Counted from the stretch's first letter, positions 46,039 through 55,509 are shown. The stretch: 64,000 nt of DNA from Herbaspirillum aquaticum (GCF_002213425.1 NZ_NJGV01000023.1:1-64000); one strand, 5' to 3'. Notes: generated from the letters alone by a model not told the origin. Numbers and translations are program-made.

Positions 46039-46195
46039 GGATTCTCCTTGGTTCCTTTGCGGAAACAGTATGAAACGGTAGGAAGCAAATGCTTCGGATG
46101 CCAGGGGCAATGTTTCCAACTTCCCTGGCGCGGCCTTGGGGCCGCTGCTGTTTGATGCAGTGCTCCGGAAAACTGGAGCAATTCGATAAGGTATT

Positions 46196-46222
46196 CTAGC
46201 ACTCGTCACCCAGGAGTGCTAA
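46196..46222. promoter_or_regulatory. CIRCE element (HrcA operator) upstream of rpoH
   Basis: CTAGCACTC (46196-46204), 9-base spacer, GAGTGCTAA (46214-46222). It differs from the CIRCE consensus TTAGCACTC-N9-GAGTGCTAA at one outer base only. A -35-like TTGACG on the minus strand (46253-46248) lies just upstream, so the site would sit across or just after the rpoH promoter. HrcA binding here would repress rpoH when GroE is free, which is inference from the motif. Confidence 0.88.
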
Positions 46223-46616
46223 TAGCATGATAGTGAGGGGGTAATAGCGTCAACCTATTGCTATTCGCCCAATCATTGCATCCCTTTCCCTTCATATTAG
46301 TCGCCTTTGGGCGACAAAAGTTGCGACCAGGGTCAAAAGGGGGCCAGAAACTTGTAACACTTTTTTGCAGCGCACCGGGAGCAGGAGAGCGCGCGCCAGC
46401 AGACTGGCCAGGACCGCTCAGGAGAGGGATCCGCAGTGCTGCAACTCGTCAATCGACGAGCTTGGTCTGATAAGAAGACGGGATGAAGGGCAATTTATTG
46501 TTGCGGGCAAACAGGCTCGATAAAATTTCCCGCCAGAAAGTCCAAAGCCCGCAGTGAGCGGGCTTTGTCCTCAATTTACAGGGGCACGACCAGTTACCCG
46601 GAAAACCCCTGTCTCT
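46223..46616. other. Intergenic region between rpoH and the Abi-like gene
   Basis: 394 bases without a supported gene. It contains a small stem GTCGCC/GGCGAC near 46302-46317, an AT-rich patch near 46350, and a perfect 10-base hairpin CAAAGCCCGC / GCGGGCTTTG (46543-46567). The hairpin looks like a terminator stem but has only a short T run. A small RNA ending at that hairpin is possible but unsupported. Confidence 0.5.
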
Positions 46617-47609
46617 ATGCATTTGAGTATAGCACCCGAACTTCCTCACGTTCAACAGGCTCACGGCATGCTGAAACACCTCACTGCACCCCGGTTGTCC
46701 ACGTTGCAGCGCTTCTTCCTCACCACGTCGCAGACGGACACGCTCGGGTGTTATGCCTGGAATCAGGCGGTCGCGGCAGGGATGCTGCCGTTGCTTGCCG
46801 ATGTCGAGGTGTCGCTGCGCAATGCATTGCACGGAGCACTATCACGCTACTACGGTGCGGTGGACTCCTTCGGCTGGATGATGCCCAGAGCCAACCCGGC
46901 ACATGCCATCAATCCGGCTGCGCCCATGTTGCTGCCACCGATTCACAAATTGAGTTCCAGGTCCCGTGATGACGTTGTCTGCGCGATGGACAAAGTCAGT
47001 GGCAGGAAGCCCGCTGCTCATGTTGTCACCCCTGATGATGTGGTGGCGGCGTTGCCGTTGGGATTCTGGGAGGTGCTCATCGGCGCGCTCGCACACCACG
47101 CGCAGCCGAGGGGATTGCAGGCTCATATTCTGGCGGCAGTCTTTCCTCATGCGCCGGACACAGCGCTTTTCCCTTATGACAGTCCCGCCTTCAGGAAACG
47201 TGTCGTCGCTCTGCTCAAAAGACTGCGCGATGTGCGCAACCGTATCGGACACCACGACGCCATCTGGACGATTCCGGAATTCGACCGATTCGGTACCCTT
47301 GGGCTCATCCCGCGCCGTCCGCGTCACGCCGTCAACAGCCTGCGCCGCCTTGTGGATCATTTGGTCTGGTTTGCGGGGTGGATTGATCCGGCGATCTCCG
47401 TGCATCTGCGCAACAGCGACCACTGTTGGTCATTGCAGGCCTTGCTGGACCGGCATGCGCTGGCCACGTACCGGCGTTGGGGCGGCCGTGCCGGCACATT
47501 GCATCTGGTGCTGGACAGGGCGGCGACCCAGAATCATCGCATGGAGATGCGCAACCGGATGCTGGCCCCGCCCAGCGCCGCGCGTAGTATCGCGCGCTAT
47601 TTCTACTGA
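46617..47609 (+). CDS. Abi-like protein with HEPN motif
   Basis: 330 residues from the ATG at 46617; a GTG further upstream lies inside a hairpin, and an ATG at 46668 is also possible. The helical N-terminal block YAWNQAVAAGMLPLLADVEVSLRNALHGAL and the segment LLKRLRDVRNRIGHHDAIW match the Abi-like (abortive-infection type) family. The latter contains R207-x4-H212, the catalytic Rx4-6H signature of HEPN ribonucleases. Some members protect against phage by cutting RNA; housekeeping roles are also possible. There is no partner antitoxin, methylase or sensor gene beside it. It converges with ftsX 25 bases away. Confidence 0.7.
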   Translation: MHLSIAPELPHVQQAHGMLKHLTAPRLSTLQRFFLTTSQTDTLGCYAWNQAVAAGMLPLLADVEVSLRNALHGALSRYYGAVDSFGWMMPRANPAHAINPAAPMLLPPIHKLSSRSRDDVVCAMDKVSGRKPAAHVVTPDDVVAALPLGFWEVLIGALAHHAQPRGLQAHILAAVFPHAPDTALFPYDSPAFRKRVVALLKRLRDVRNRIGHHDAIWTIPEFDRFGTLGLIPRRPRHAVNSLRRLVDHLVWFAGWIDPAISVHLRNSDHCWSLQALLDRHALATYRRWGGRAGTLHLVLDRAATQNHRMEMRNRMLAPPSAARSIARYFY

Positions 47610-47634
47610 TGAAGCCGGCAAGCAGGCTTGCGGC

Positions 47635-48558
47635 TCAAGCCTTCCTGGCCAGCTGCCTGCGCACGGACAGCATCGCCCCGAACAAGCCCAACAAGCCGCT
47701 GATGGCCAGCAGCAGGCCGATGGCCATGGGGCTGGGCAGGGCCAGCTGGAATTCCGAGGCATACAGGTGGGCAAAGTCCAGGATGGCTTCATTGAGCGGT
47801 TGCTGTGCCGCCACCACCAGCCCCAGCGCCACCGCGCCCGCACACAGGCCCAGCAGTGCGCCGGTGTAGTAGAACGGACGATAAATGAAGGAATTGGTCG
47901 CCCCGAACAGGCGCGAAACCTCGATCTCGTCGCGCTGCGTCATCACCTGCAGGCGAATCGTGTTGAAAACGACCGCCACCACCACCGCCCCCAGCGTGAT
48001 CCCCAGGAACAGCAGCACCAGCCGCAGGATGCGCAGCAGCGCCGCCAGGCGCTTGACCCACTCGGAATCGATCTGCACCGTATCCACGCCCGGCTGCTTC
48101 TTGATCTGCTGGGCGATGTCGTCCACCCGGCTGGCATTCATGGCGTTCTCGAAGCCGGGCAGGCGCACCACATAGCTGTCCGGCAGCGGATTGCTGCCCA
48201 GCGTGGCCAGCACGTCGGCCAGGCCAGTCTTGCTCTTCATCGCGTCGAAGGCTTTCTCGCGCGGGATGAACTCGACCTTGCCGTTGGTATTGCTCTCCTT
48301 TAACACCTGGCTGATGGTCTTGCCCACCGCTTGCGCGGCCTCGCGGCTGGCATCGGGCTTCATGAAGATGCTGATCTCCGGCTCCACCGACATCTGCTCC
48401 GAGATCGGGCGCACGTTTTCCAGCGCCGAGAGGCCGGCAAAGGGCAGGGCCAGGGCAATCGAGACCACCAGCACGTTCAACAGGAAATTGCCCGGAGAGC
48501 GCAGCAGGTGGCGCAGGGCGTCCGCGATGGCGGCGAAATGCTGTCGGAGCCAGTTCAT
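47635..48558 (-). CDS. ftsX: Cell division protein FtsX
   Basis: 307 residues from the ATG at 48558, which overlaps the ftsE stop by four bases. Four transmembrane helices (about 20-42, 180-205, 230-250 and 275-297) and a periplasmic loop (about 45-170) are visible. MNWLRQHFAAIADALRHLLRSPGNFLLNVLVVSIALALP is the typical N-terminus. With FtsE it forms the ABC-type complex at the division site that controls peptidoglycan amidases. Last gene of ftsYEX. Confidence 0.95.
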   Translation of the reverse strand: MNWLRQHFAAIADALRHLLRSPGNFLLNVLVVSIALALPFAGLSALENVRPISEQMSVEPEISIFMKPDASREAAQAVGKTISQVLKESNTNGKVEFIPREKAFDAMKSKTGLADVLATLGSNPLPDSYVVRLPGFENAMNASRVDDIAQQIKKQPGVDTVQIDSEWVKRLAALLRILRLVLLFLGITLGAVVVAVVFNTIRLQVMTQRDEIEVSRLFGATNSFIYRPFYYTGALLGLCAGAVALGLVVAAQQPLNEAILDFAHLYASEFQLALPSPMAIGLLLAISGLLGLFGAMLSVRRQLARKA

Positions 48559-49247
48559 GGCGACACCTCCACGGGATTGGCCACGCCGTTGTGCCAGCCA
48601 TCGACGATGCGGCCACGGTCCAGGTAGATGATGCGGTCGGCGCCGGTGAGGAAACTTTCGTCGTGGGTCGAGATCAGGCAGGTCACGCCCACGCCGTGGA
48701 AGGATTTCAGGGCCGCCAGCACCTTGTTGGCATTGGCCCGGTCCAGATTGGCCGTCGGTTCGTCGGCCAGGATGATCTGCGGACGGTTGACGATGGCGCG
48801 CGCAATGGCCACGCGCTGCTGTTCGCCCCCGGACAGTTCCAGCGGCTCGCACATGGCCTTCTCCAGCAGGTCGACCTTGTCCAGGGCGGCACGGGCGCGC
48901 TTTTCCGCATCCGGGCGGGAAGAGCCGGTCACGATCAGCGGCAGCATCACGTTGGCCAGCAAATTGCGGTCCAGCAACAGCTTCTGCTGCTGGAAGATCA
49001 GCCCCAGGTTGCGCCGCAGGTAGGGCAGGCCCGAGGGTTTCAAGCCCGCGATGTCGGTGCCGCTGACGGTGAGCTTGCCCGAGGTGGGCCGCTCGATGGC
49101 CGCGATCATCTTCAGCAGCGTGGACTTGCCGGCACCGGAAGGGCCGGCCAGGAAAATCAATTCGCCCTTCTTCACCGACAACGTGATGTCGCGCAGGGCA
49201 TAGACCTCGCGCGCGTATTGCTTGGAAACCCGGGTAAATTCAATCAT
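48555..49247 (-). CDS. ftsE: Cell division ATP-binding protein FtsE
   Basis: 230 residues. Walker A GPSGAGKST, Q-loop LIFQQQKLLLDRN (the FtsE-type double Q), signature LSGGEQQRVAIARAIV, Walker B IILADEPTANLD and switch STHDESFL are all present. It powers FtsX at the septal ring. The start is four bases after the ftsY stop and the stop overlaps ftsX, giving a compact ftsY-ftsE-ftsX operon. Confidence 0.97.
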   Translation of the reverse strand: MIEFTRVSKQYAREVYALRDITLSVKKGELIFLAGPSGAGKSTLLKMIAAIERPTSGKLTVSGTDIAGLKPSGLPYLRRNLGLIFQQQKLLLDRNLLANVMLPLIVTGSSRPDAEKRARAALDKVDLLEKAMCEPLELSGGEQQRVAIARAIVNRPQIILADEPTANLDRANANKVLAALKSFHGVGVTCLISTHDESFLTGADRIIYLDRGRIVDGWHNGVANPVEVSP

Positions 49248-49251
49248 CGGT

Positions 49252-50466
49252 TCAACTCAGGAGGGCGTCGACGAATTCTGTAGCGTTGAAGGGTTGCAGG
49301 TCTTCGATCTTCTCGCCCACGCCGATGAAATACAGCGGCACCGGGCGGGTCTTGGCGATGGCGGCCAGGATGCCGCCCTTGGCCGTGCCATCCAGCTTGG
49401 TCACCACCAGGCCGGTCAGCCCCAGCGCATCATCGAAGGCCTTGACCTGGGCCAGCGCATTCTGGCCGGTGTTGCCGTCGATGACCAGCAGCACTTCATG
49501 CGGTGCCGAGTTCATCGCCTTGGCAATGACCCGCTTGATCTTCTTGAGTTCATCCATGAGGTGCAATTGCGTCGGCAGGCGGCCGGCGGTATCGACCATC
49601 ACCACATGGGTGCCGCGCGCCTGTGCCGAGTGCACCGAGTCGTAGGCCACGGCGGCCGGATCGCCGGATTCCTGGGCAATCACCTGGACGTTGTTGCGCT
49701 CGCCCCAGACCGCCAGCTGCTCGCGGGCGGCAGCGCGGAAGGTGTCGCCGGCGGCCAGCAGCACCGACTGGCCGTGCGCCTGCAGGTGCAAGGCCAGCTT
49801 GCCGATGGTGGTGGTCTTGCCGGCACCGTTGACGCCGGCAATCATCATCACCAGCGGCTTGTCGCGGCCCAGCACCAGCGGACGCTGCAGCGGCTGCAGC
49901 AGGTCGATCAGCAGCGTGCGCAGGGCAGTACGCACCTGGGCGGCTTCGGTCAGGCGCTCGTTCTTGACCTTTTTCTTCAGCTCGGCCAGCAGCCACTGGG
50001 TGGCTTCCACGCCGGCGTCCGATACCAGCAGGGCCGATTCCAGTTCCTCGTACAAATCTTCATCGATGCGCGCACCGACGAAGAGCGTGGTCAGGTTGCT
50101 GGAGGTCTTGGACAGCCCGGCCTTCAGGCGCGAGAGCCAGGAACGCTTGACCTCGGGCGCCGGTTCCGGCGCGGCGACGATCTCGATTTCTTCGGCGGCC
50201 TCCTGCACGGCGGCCACCGGCTCAGGGATGGCGGCAGGGACGGGCGGCGATTGGGGCGCAGGCGTCGGGGCCGCGACCGGCGCCGGGACTGCGGGCGCTA
50301 CCGGGGCAGGCACGGCAGCAGGCGGCTGAACGACAGGCGCAGCAGCGGGTGCGGCGGATTCGGCAGGGGGGGGAACCACCGGGGCCGGCTGGGGCGCCGG
50401 TTCGGCCTGGGGCGGCAGCGCGGGTTGCGCTTCCGGTTTGGGTTTTCTCTTGAAGAAACTGAACAT
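49252..50466 (-). CDS. ftsY: Signal recognition particle receptor FtsY
   Basis: 404 residues. The N-terminal about 110 residues are Pro/Ala/Val/Glu-rich (the membrane-associating A domain). The NG domain follows with the GTPase motifs [15 protein letters not shown] (G1), [11 protein letters not shown] (G2), [16 protein letters not shown] (G3) and [10 protein letters not shown] (G4). It receives SRP-ribosome complexes at the inner membrane. It starts 170 bases from the divergent M16 peptidase gene. Confidence 0.97.
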   Translation of the reverse strand: MFSFFKRKPKPEAQPALPPQAEPAPQPAPVVPPPAESAAPAAAPVVQPPAAVPAPVAPAVPAPVAAPTPAPQSPPVPAAIPEPVAAVQEAAEEIEIVAAPEPAPEVKRSWLSRLKAGLSKTSSNLTTLFVGARIDEDLYEELESALLVSDAGVEATQWLLAELKKKVKNERLTEAAQVRTALRTLLIDLLQPLQRPLVLGRDKPLVMMIAGVNGAGKTTTIGKLALHLQAHGQSVLLAAGDTFRAAAREQLAVWGERNNVQVIAQESGDPAAVAYDSVHSAQARGTHVVMVDTAGRLPTQLHLMDELKKIKRVIAKAMNSAPHEVLLVIDGNTGQNALAQVKAFDDALGLTGLVVTKLDGTAKGGILAAIAKTRPVPLYFIGVGEKIEDLQPFNATEFVDALLS

Positions 50467-50538
50467 CGGATGGCGGATAGGCTGGATGGTAGCTGCGGCC
50501 GGGGCGGGGGAGGGCGGGACGGCAGGCGCGTGGCTGCC

Positions 50539-50566
50539 CTGACAACCGCAGTGGACAGGTTACAAT
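50539..50566 (+). promoter_or_regulatory. Candidate promoter of the M16 peptidase gene
   Basis: CTGACA (50539-50544), 16-base spacer, TACAAT (50561-50566), 70 bases upstream of the peptidase ATG in the divergent ftsY region. Confidence 0.4.
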
Positions 50567-50635
50567 TGCCCTTCCACAAGACCCGCGCCTGGCCGCCAGG
50601 GTCAATGAATCCTGCATTTTATCAGAGCACAGCCC

Positions 50636-52015
50636 ATGAAATCGAAGATCAGAGCCCTCCTGGCCACCGCCCTGCTGAGCCTGCTGGCCACCACGGCGGC
50701 GCAGGTGCGGGCCGAGCCGGCGCGCGAATTCGTGCTGGCCAACGGCATGAAGGTGGTCGTCAAGGAAGACCGGCGCGCGCCCACGGCGGTGCAGATGGTC
50801 TGGTACAAGGTCGGCAGCATTGACGAACTCAACGGCACCACGGGGGTGTCGCATGCGCTGGAACACATGATGTTCAAGGGCACGAAGAACCACAAGGTCG
50901 GCGATTTCAGCCGCCTCGTGGCCGAGCTGGGCGGGCAGGAAAACGCCTTCACCGCCAATGACTTCACCGCCTACTTCCAGCAGATCGAAAAGAGCCACCT
51001 GGAAAAGGTGATGGCGCTCGAAGCCGACCGCATGGCCAACCTGCAATTCGACGCCAAGGAATTCGCCAAGGAAATCCGCGTCATCATGGAAGAGCGCCGC
51101 TGGCGCACCGATGACCAGCCCATGGGCCTCTTGAACGAAGCCCTGAACGCCGCCGCCTGGACCGCCCATCCCTATCACCACCCCGTGGTCGGCTGGATGG
51201 ACGACCTGCAGCACATGAGCGTGCAGGACATCGCCAACTGGTACCGCCAGTGGTACGCCCCCAACAACGCCACGCTGGTGGTGGCCGGGGATGTCGATGC
51301 CCAGCGCGTGCTGGCCCTGGCCAAAAAATATTTCGGCAAGATCCCGTCCCACCCCGTGCCCGTGGGCAAGCCGCAGAACGAGCCCGAGCAACTGGGCTTG
51401 CGCCGCGTCACCGTGAAGGCACCGGCCGAAAATCCCTATGTGGTGATGGCCTGGAAGGTCCCGGCCCTGCGCAATGTGGAAGCCGACCAGGAAGCCTACG
51501 CCCTCGATGTGCTCTCCGCCGTGCTGGACGGCTATGACAATGCCCGCCTGACCGCCAACCTGGTGCGCACCGCCAGCCAGGCCACCGCAGTGGGCGCCAG
51601 CTACAGCGGCGTGGCGCGCGGTCCGGTGCTGTTCACGCTGGAAGGCAGCCCGGCCAACGGCGTCACCACCGAACAGCTCGAAGGCCTGCTGCGCGCCGAG
51701 GTCCAGCGCATCGCCAGTGAAGGCGTCTCCGAGCAGGAACTGCAGCGGGTGAAGACGCAGCTGATCGCCTCCCAGGTCTACAAGCGCGATTCCGTCTTCG
51801 GCCAGGCCATGGAGATCGGCATGATGGAAACCACCGGCCTGGGCCAGAAGAACATTGACCGCATCATCGACCGCCTGAAAAGCGTGACCGCTGCCCAGGT
51901 GCAGGCGGTCGCCCAGAAATATTTCAAGGACGATACGCTCACGGTCGCCACGCTGGTGCCCCTGCCGCTGGACGGCAAGAAGCCCGCCGCGCCGCCGCCG
52001 GGCCTGTTGCATTGA
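50636..52015 (+). CDS. M16 family zinc metallopeptidase (pitrilysin-like, active subunit)
   Basis: 459 residues. The signal peptide ends near residue 26 (AQVRA). The inverted zinc motif HALEH (His73, Glu76, His77) and the downstream third-ligand region FAKEIRVIMEERRWRTDDQP are present, so it should be catalytic. A second, non-catalytic M16 C-terminal domain follows. It is the partner of the M16 gene at 52843, which lacks the motif; such pairs form heterodimeric periplasmic proteases. A ParA gene lies between them. Confidence 0.93.
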   Translation: MKSKIRALLATALLSLLATTAAQVRAEPAREFVLANGMKVVVKEDRRAPTAVQMVWYKVGSIDELNGTTGVSHALEHMMFKGTKNHKVGDFSRLVAELGGQENAFTANDFTAYFQQIEKSHLEKVMALEADRMANLQFDAKEFAKEIRVIMEERRWRTDDQPMGLLNEALNAAAWTAHPYHHPVVGWMDDLQHMSVQDIANWYRQWYAPNNATLVVAGDVDAQRVLALAKKYFGKIPSHPVPVGKPQNEPEQLGLRRVTVKAPAENPYVVMAWKVPALRNVEADQEAYALDVLSAVLDGYDNARLTANLVRTASQATAVGASYSGVARGPVLFTLEGSPANGVTTEQLEGLLRAEVQRIASEGVSEQELQRVKTQLIASQVYKRDSVFGQAMEIGMMETTGLGQKNIDRIIDRLKSVTAAQVQAVAQKYFKDDTLTVATLVPLPLDGKKPAAPPPGLLH

Positions 52016-52031
52016 GGATTGACGTTTTTTG

Positions 52032-52088
52032 CACCATTAAGCCGGGCTCAATGCTGTATTGAATGGCATTAACGTCAGCTTAATGGTG
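52032..52088 (+). promoter_or_regulatory. CATTAA-N7-TTAATR element upstream of the ParA gene
   Basis: Outer perfect inverted repeat CACCATTAAGC (52032-52042) / GCTTAATGGTG (52078-52088), enclosing CTGTAT and the core at 52066-52085 that is shared with the elements before coxC and the DMT transporter gene. The core ends 67 bases before the ParA start. Confidence 0.5.
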
Positions 52089-52151
52089 TATCCAAGTCGC
52101 TGAGTTCTTCCTTTCCTGATCGATCGGCTTCTGTTCTTTACGGAGAAAACC

Positions 52152-52805
52152 ATGCCCGTCATCGTCGTCGCCAATCCCAAGGGAGGCGTAGGCAAGACCA
52201 CCCTGGCCACCAACCTGGCCGGTTATTTCGCAAGCCAGGGCCATGCCGTGATGCTGGGCGACATCGACCGCCAGCAATCCTCGCGCGCCTGGCTGTCGAT
52301 CCGTCCGGAACAGGCGCGCCCCATCAGCACCTGGGACATCAGCGAGGACTACGTCGCCAAGCCGCCCAAGGGCAGCACCCACGTGGTGCTGGACACGCCC
52401 GCCGGGCTGCATGGCTGGCGCCTCAACGATACCCTCAAGCTGGCCGACAAGATCCTGGTACCGTTGCAGCCCTCGATCTTCGACATCCTGGCCACGCAGG
52501 ATTTCCTGCGCCGCCTGGCCAATGAAAAGGCGGTGCGCGACGGCGAGATCGATGTCGGCATCGTCGGCATGCGGGTCGATGCCCGCACCCGCTCGGCCGA
52601 GCAGCTGCAGCGCTTCATCGAGGGTTTGAAGCTGCCGGTGCTGGGCCATCTGCGCGATACCCAGAACTACGTGCAACTGGCCGCCCACGGCCTGACCCTG
52701 TGGGATATCGCGCCCTCGCGCGTGCAGCGCGATCTCGACCAGTGGCAGCCCATCCTGCAGTGGATAGGTGGGCAGCCAGTCCCTGCCCCTGCACAGAACG
52801 CATGA
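52152..52805 (+). CDS. Orphan ParA-family ATPase
   Basis: 217 residues. The deviant Walker A VVANPKGGVGKTTLATNLAGYF (residues about 5-26) with its signature Lys, the GDIDRQQSSRAWL switch I region and HVVLDTPAGLHGW (switch II) define the ParA/MinD superfamily. There is no N-terminal helix-turn-helix and no parB beside it, so it is not a plasmid-type partition pair. Orphan ParA proteins position proteins or organelles on the nucleoid; the cargo here is unknown. GGAGA precedes the ATG. It is enclosed by an M16 peptidase pair. Confidence 0.9.
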   Translation: MPVIVVANPKGGVGKTTLATNLAGYFASQGHAVMLGDIDRQQSSRAWLSIRPEQARPISTWDISEDYVAKPPKGSTHVVLDTPAGLHGWRLNDTLKLADKILVPLQPSIFDILATQDFLRRLANEKAVRDGEIDVGIVGMRVDARTRSAEQLQRFIEGLKLPVLGHLRDTQNYVQLAAHGLTLWDIAPSRVQRDLDQWQPILQWIGGQPVPAPAQNA

Positions 52806-52842
52806 CATCACGCTTGCCCCGTCGCTTTCGATTTCCGTTTCC

Positions 52843-54165
52843 ATGAAAAACATCTTCTCGCTCCTGCTGTTCCCGCTGGCCTTGCTCTCCAGCGCACCCG
52901 CCTCGGCGGCCCTGGCCATCCAATCCTGGACCCAGCCCGATGGCGCGCGCGTGCTGTTCGTGGCCAATCATTCCATCCCGATGCTGGATGTGAGCGTGCA
53001 GTTCGATGCCGGCCAGCGCCGTGATCCCGCCGCCAAGGCCGGCCTGGCCGAGCTGACCGTGGCCAGCCTCACGCGCGGCGTGGAGGCCGCCAACGGCGTC
53101 CCGGCACTGACCGAAGCCCAGATCCTCGACGGCTTTGCCGATGTGGCCGCCCAGCAGACCGGCGGAGCCGGGCAGGACCGTGCCGGCGTGAGCCTGCGCA
53201 GCCTGTCCTCACCCGCCGAACGCGATGCCGCGCTGGGTTTGCTGGCCCGCATGCTGGCCCATCCGGCCTTCCCGCAGGCGGGCCTGGAGCGTGACCGCGC
53301 GCTGGCCATCGCCAACCTGAAGGAAGAACTGACCAAGCCTGAAACCATCGCCGAGAAGGCCTTCATGGAAGCCGCCTACGGCAGCCATCCCTATGCCGTC
53401 GATGCCAGCGAAACCAGCCTGCAGGCCATCACCCGCGACGACCTGCTGGCCTTCCATCGCGCCCACTACGTGGCCAACCGCGCCGTCATCGCCCTGATCG
53501 GCGACATCACCGAAGCGCAGGCCCGCAGCATCGCCAGCGCCCTCACGCGCGACCTGCCGCAGGGCAGCGCCTTGCCGGCCCTGCCCCAGGTGGCCGCACC
53601 CAAGGGTGTGGAGCGCCGCATCGCCCACCCGGCCTCGCAATCGCACATCCTCATCGGTGCCCCGGCCATCCAGCGCGGCGACAATGATTTCTTTGCGCTC
53701 ACGGTCGGCAACTATGTGCTGGGCGGTGGCGGTTTCGTCTCGCGCCTGACCGATGAAGTGCGCGAAAAGCGTGGCCTCAGCTACAGCGTCTACAGTTATT
53801 TTTCGCCGCTGGCCCAGCCGGGACCCTTCCAGATCGGCCTGCAGACCAAGAAGGAGCAGACTGCCGAAGCCCTGCGCGTGACCCGCGCCACGCTGGAAAA
53901 ATTCCTGCAGGAAGGCCCGACCGCCGCCGAACTGAAGGCCGCCAAGGACAACCTCGCCGGTGGTTTCGCCCTGCGCATCGACAGCAATGCCAAGCTGCTG
54001 GAGAATCTCTCGGTGATCGGTTTCTATGGCCTGCCGCTGGATTACCTCGATCACTGGATCGAGCGCATCCGCGCGGTGAGCGTCCAGGATGTGCGTGCGG
54101 CCTTCCGCAAGCATGTGCATCCGGAAGCGTTGTCCACCGTCATCGTCGGCGAAGCCGCCGAGTAA
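52843..54165 (+). CDS. M16 family peptidase-like protein (inactive subunit)
   Basis: 440 residues from the ATG at 52843, chosen because a signal peptide (about 1-22, ending PASAA) begins there. M16 fold with ALTVGNYVLGGGGFVSRLTDEVREKRGLSYSVYSYFSP, the substrate-binding RxxxxY-type region of the C-terminal domain. The zinc motif HxxEH is absent: the corresponding stretch reads KAGLAELTVASL. It therefore should be the non-catalytic partner of the upstream M16 peptidase. It follows the ParA gene by 37 bases, so the three are probably co-transcribed. Confidence 0.9.
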   Translation: MKNIFSLLLFPLALLSSAPASAALAIQSWTQPDGARVLFVANHSIPMLDVSVQFDAGQRRDPAAKAGLAELTVASLTRGVEAANGVPALTEAQILDGFADVAAQQTGGAGQDRAGVSLRSLSSPAERDAALGLLARMLAHPAFPQAGLERDRALAIANLKEELTKPETIAEKAFMEAAYGSHPYAVDASETSLQAITRDDLLAFHRAHYVANRAVIALIGDITEAQARSIASALTRDLPQGSALPALPQVAAPKGVERRIAHPASQSHILIGAPAIQRGDNDFFALTVGNYVLGGGGFVSRLTDEVREKRGLSYSVYSYFSPLAQPGPFQIGLQTKKEQTAEALRVTRATLEKFLQEGPTAAELKAAKDNLAGGFALRIDSNAKLLENLSVIGFYGLPLDYLDHWIERIRAVSVQDVRAAFRKHVHPEALSTVIVGEAAE

Positions 54166-54249
54166 ATCATTTAGTCAGTTCATTTCATTCGAGAATCACG
54201 GGATCCCCCGGTCCCATCGACGGCCCCGCCGTCAGCAGCAAGGAAAGTC

Positions 54250-54918
54250 ATGCGCAAGAGCAGTTCCCCGCGAACCGGCACCGTCCACGGCGGCAAGCCG
54301 GCCAAGCCCGTCAACCGTGGCCCGCACCAGGTGCGCATTATCGGCGGCCAGTGGAAGCGCACGCCGCTGCCGGTGCTGGACGCCGAAGGCCTGCGCCCGA
54401 CGCCCGACCGCGTACGCGAGACCGTCTTCAACTGGATCACCCATCTCATCGATGGTGCCTGGGAGCAGGTGGCCTGCCTGGATCTCTTCGCCGGCTCCGG
54501 CGCCCTCGGTTTCGAAGCGGCCAGCCGCGGTGCGCGCCGCGTGGTGATGGTGGAAAACAGCGGCCCGGCCGTGCGCCAGCTGGAAGCCAACCGCGACAAG
54601 CTCAAGGCCGACAAGCTGGCCATCGTCCGCGGCGACGCCCTGGCTGCGGTGCAGAGCGCAGCCCAGCGCGAGCCGGGCGGCTACGGCCTGGTCTTCATCG
54701 ATCCCCCCTATCACCAGGGCTGGCTGGAAAAAGTGTTGCCGGCGTGCATGCCTTTGCTCACCCCTTCCGGGCTGGTCTACGCGGAAGCTGAATATCCGCT
54801 CGATGGCGAGCAGGCCCCCGAATGGATGCAGGACTGGGAAGTGGTCCGCGCCGACAAGGCCGGCATGGTCTTCTATCATTTATTGCAACGCAAAAGCGGC
54901 ACCCAAATTGAGGCATAA
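54250..54918 (+). CDS. rsmD: 16S rRNA (guanine(966)-N2)-methyltransferase RsmD
   Basis: 222 residues. It methylates G966 of 16S rRNA in the small subunit. An Arg/Lys-rich start (about 1-25) precedes VRIIGGQWKRTPLPV. The SAM motif is CLDLFAGSGALGFEAASRGA, and the catalytic FIDPPYHQGW (DPPY) lies around residue 150. RPTPDRVRETVFNWI is the family signature. coaD follows 36 bases later, the usual rsmD-coaD pairing. Confidence 0.95.
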   Translation: MRKSSSPRTGTVHGGKPAKPVNRGPHQVRIIGGQWKRTPLPVLDAEGLRPTPDRVRETVFNWITHLIDGAWEQVACLDLFAGSGALGFEAASRGARRVVMVENSGPAVRQLEANRDKLKADKLAIVRGDALAAVQSAAQREPGGYGLVFIDPPYHQGWLEKVLPACMPLLTPSGLVYAEAEYPLDGEQAPEWMQDWEVVRADKAGMVFYHLLQRKSGTQIEA

Positions 54919-54930
54919 TGCGCCTTCTGA

Positions 54931-55437
<507 letters not shown>

Positions 55438-55509
55438 GGCTGGCGAGGCACAGGACGTAAGGCAAGCAAAAGGCAGGGCAATGATGTTTCAAGCAAGCGA
55501 GGTGCGGCA

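Noticed and set aside
46449..46832. Minus-strand open frame of 127 codons between rpoH and the Abi-like gene
   Set aside because: It runs antisense into the conserved Abi-like coding region and has no recognisable motif.
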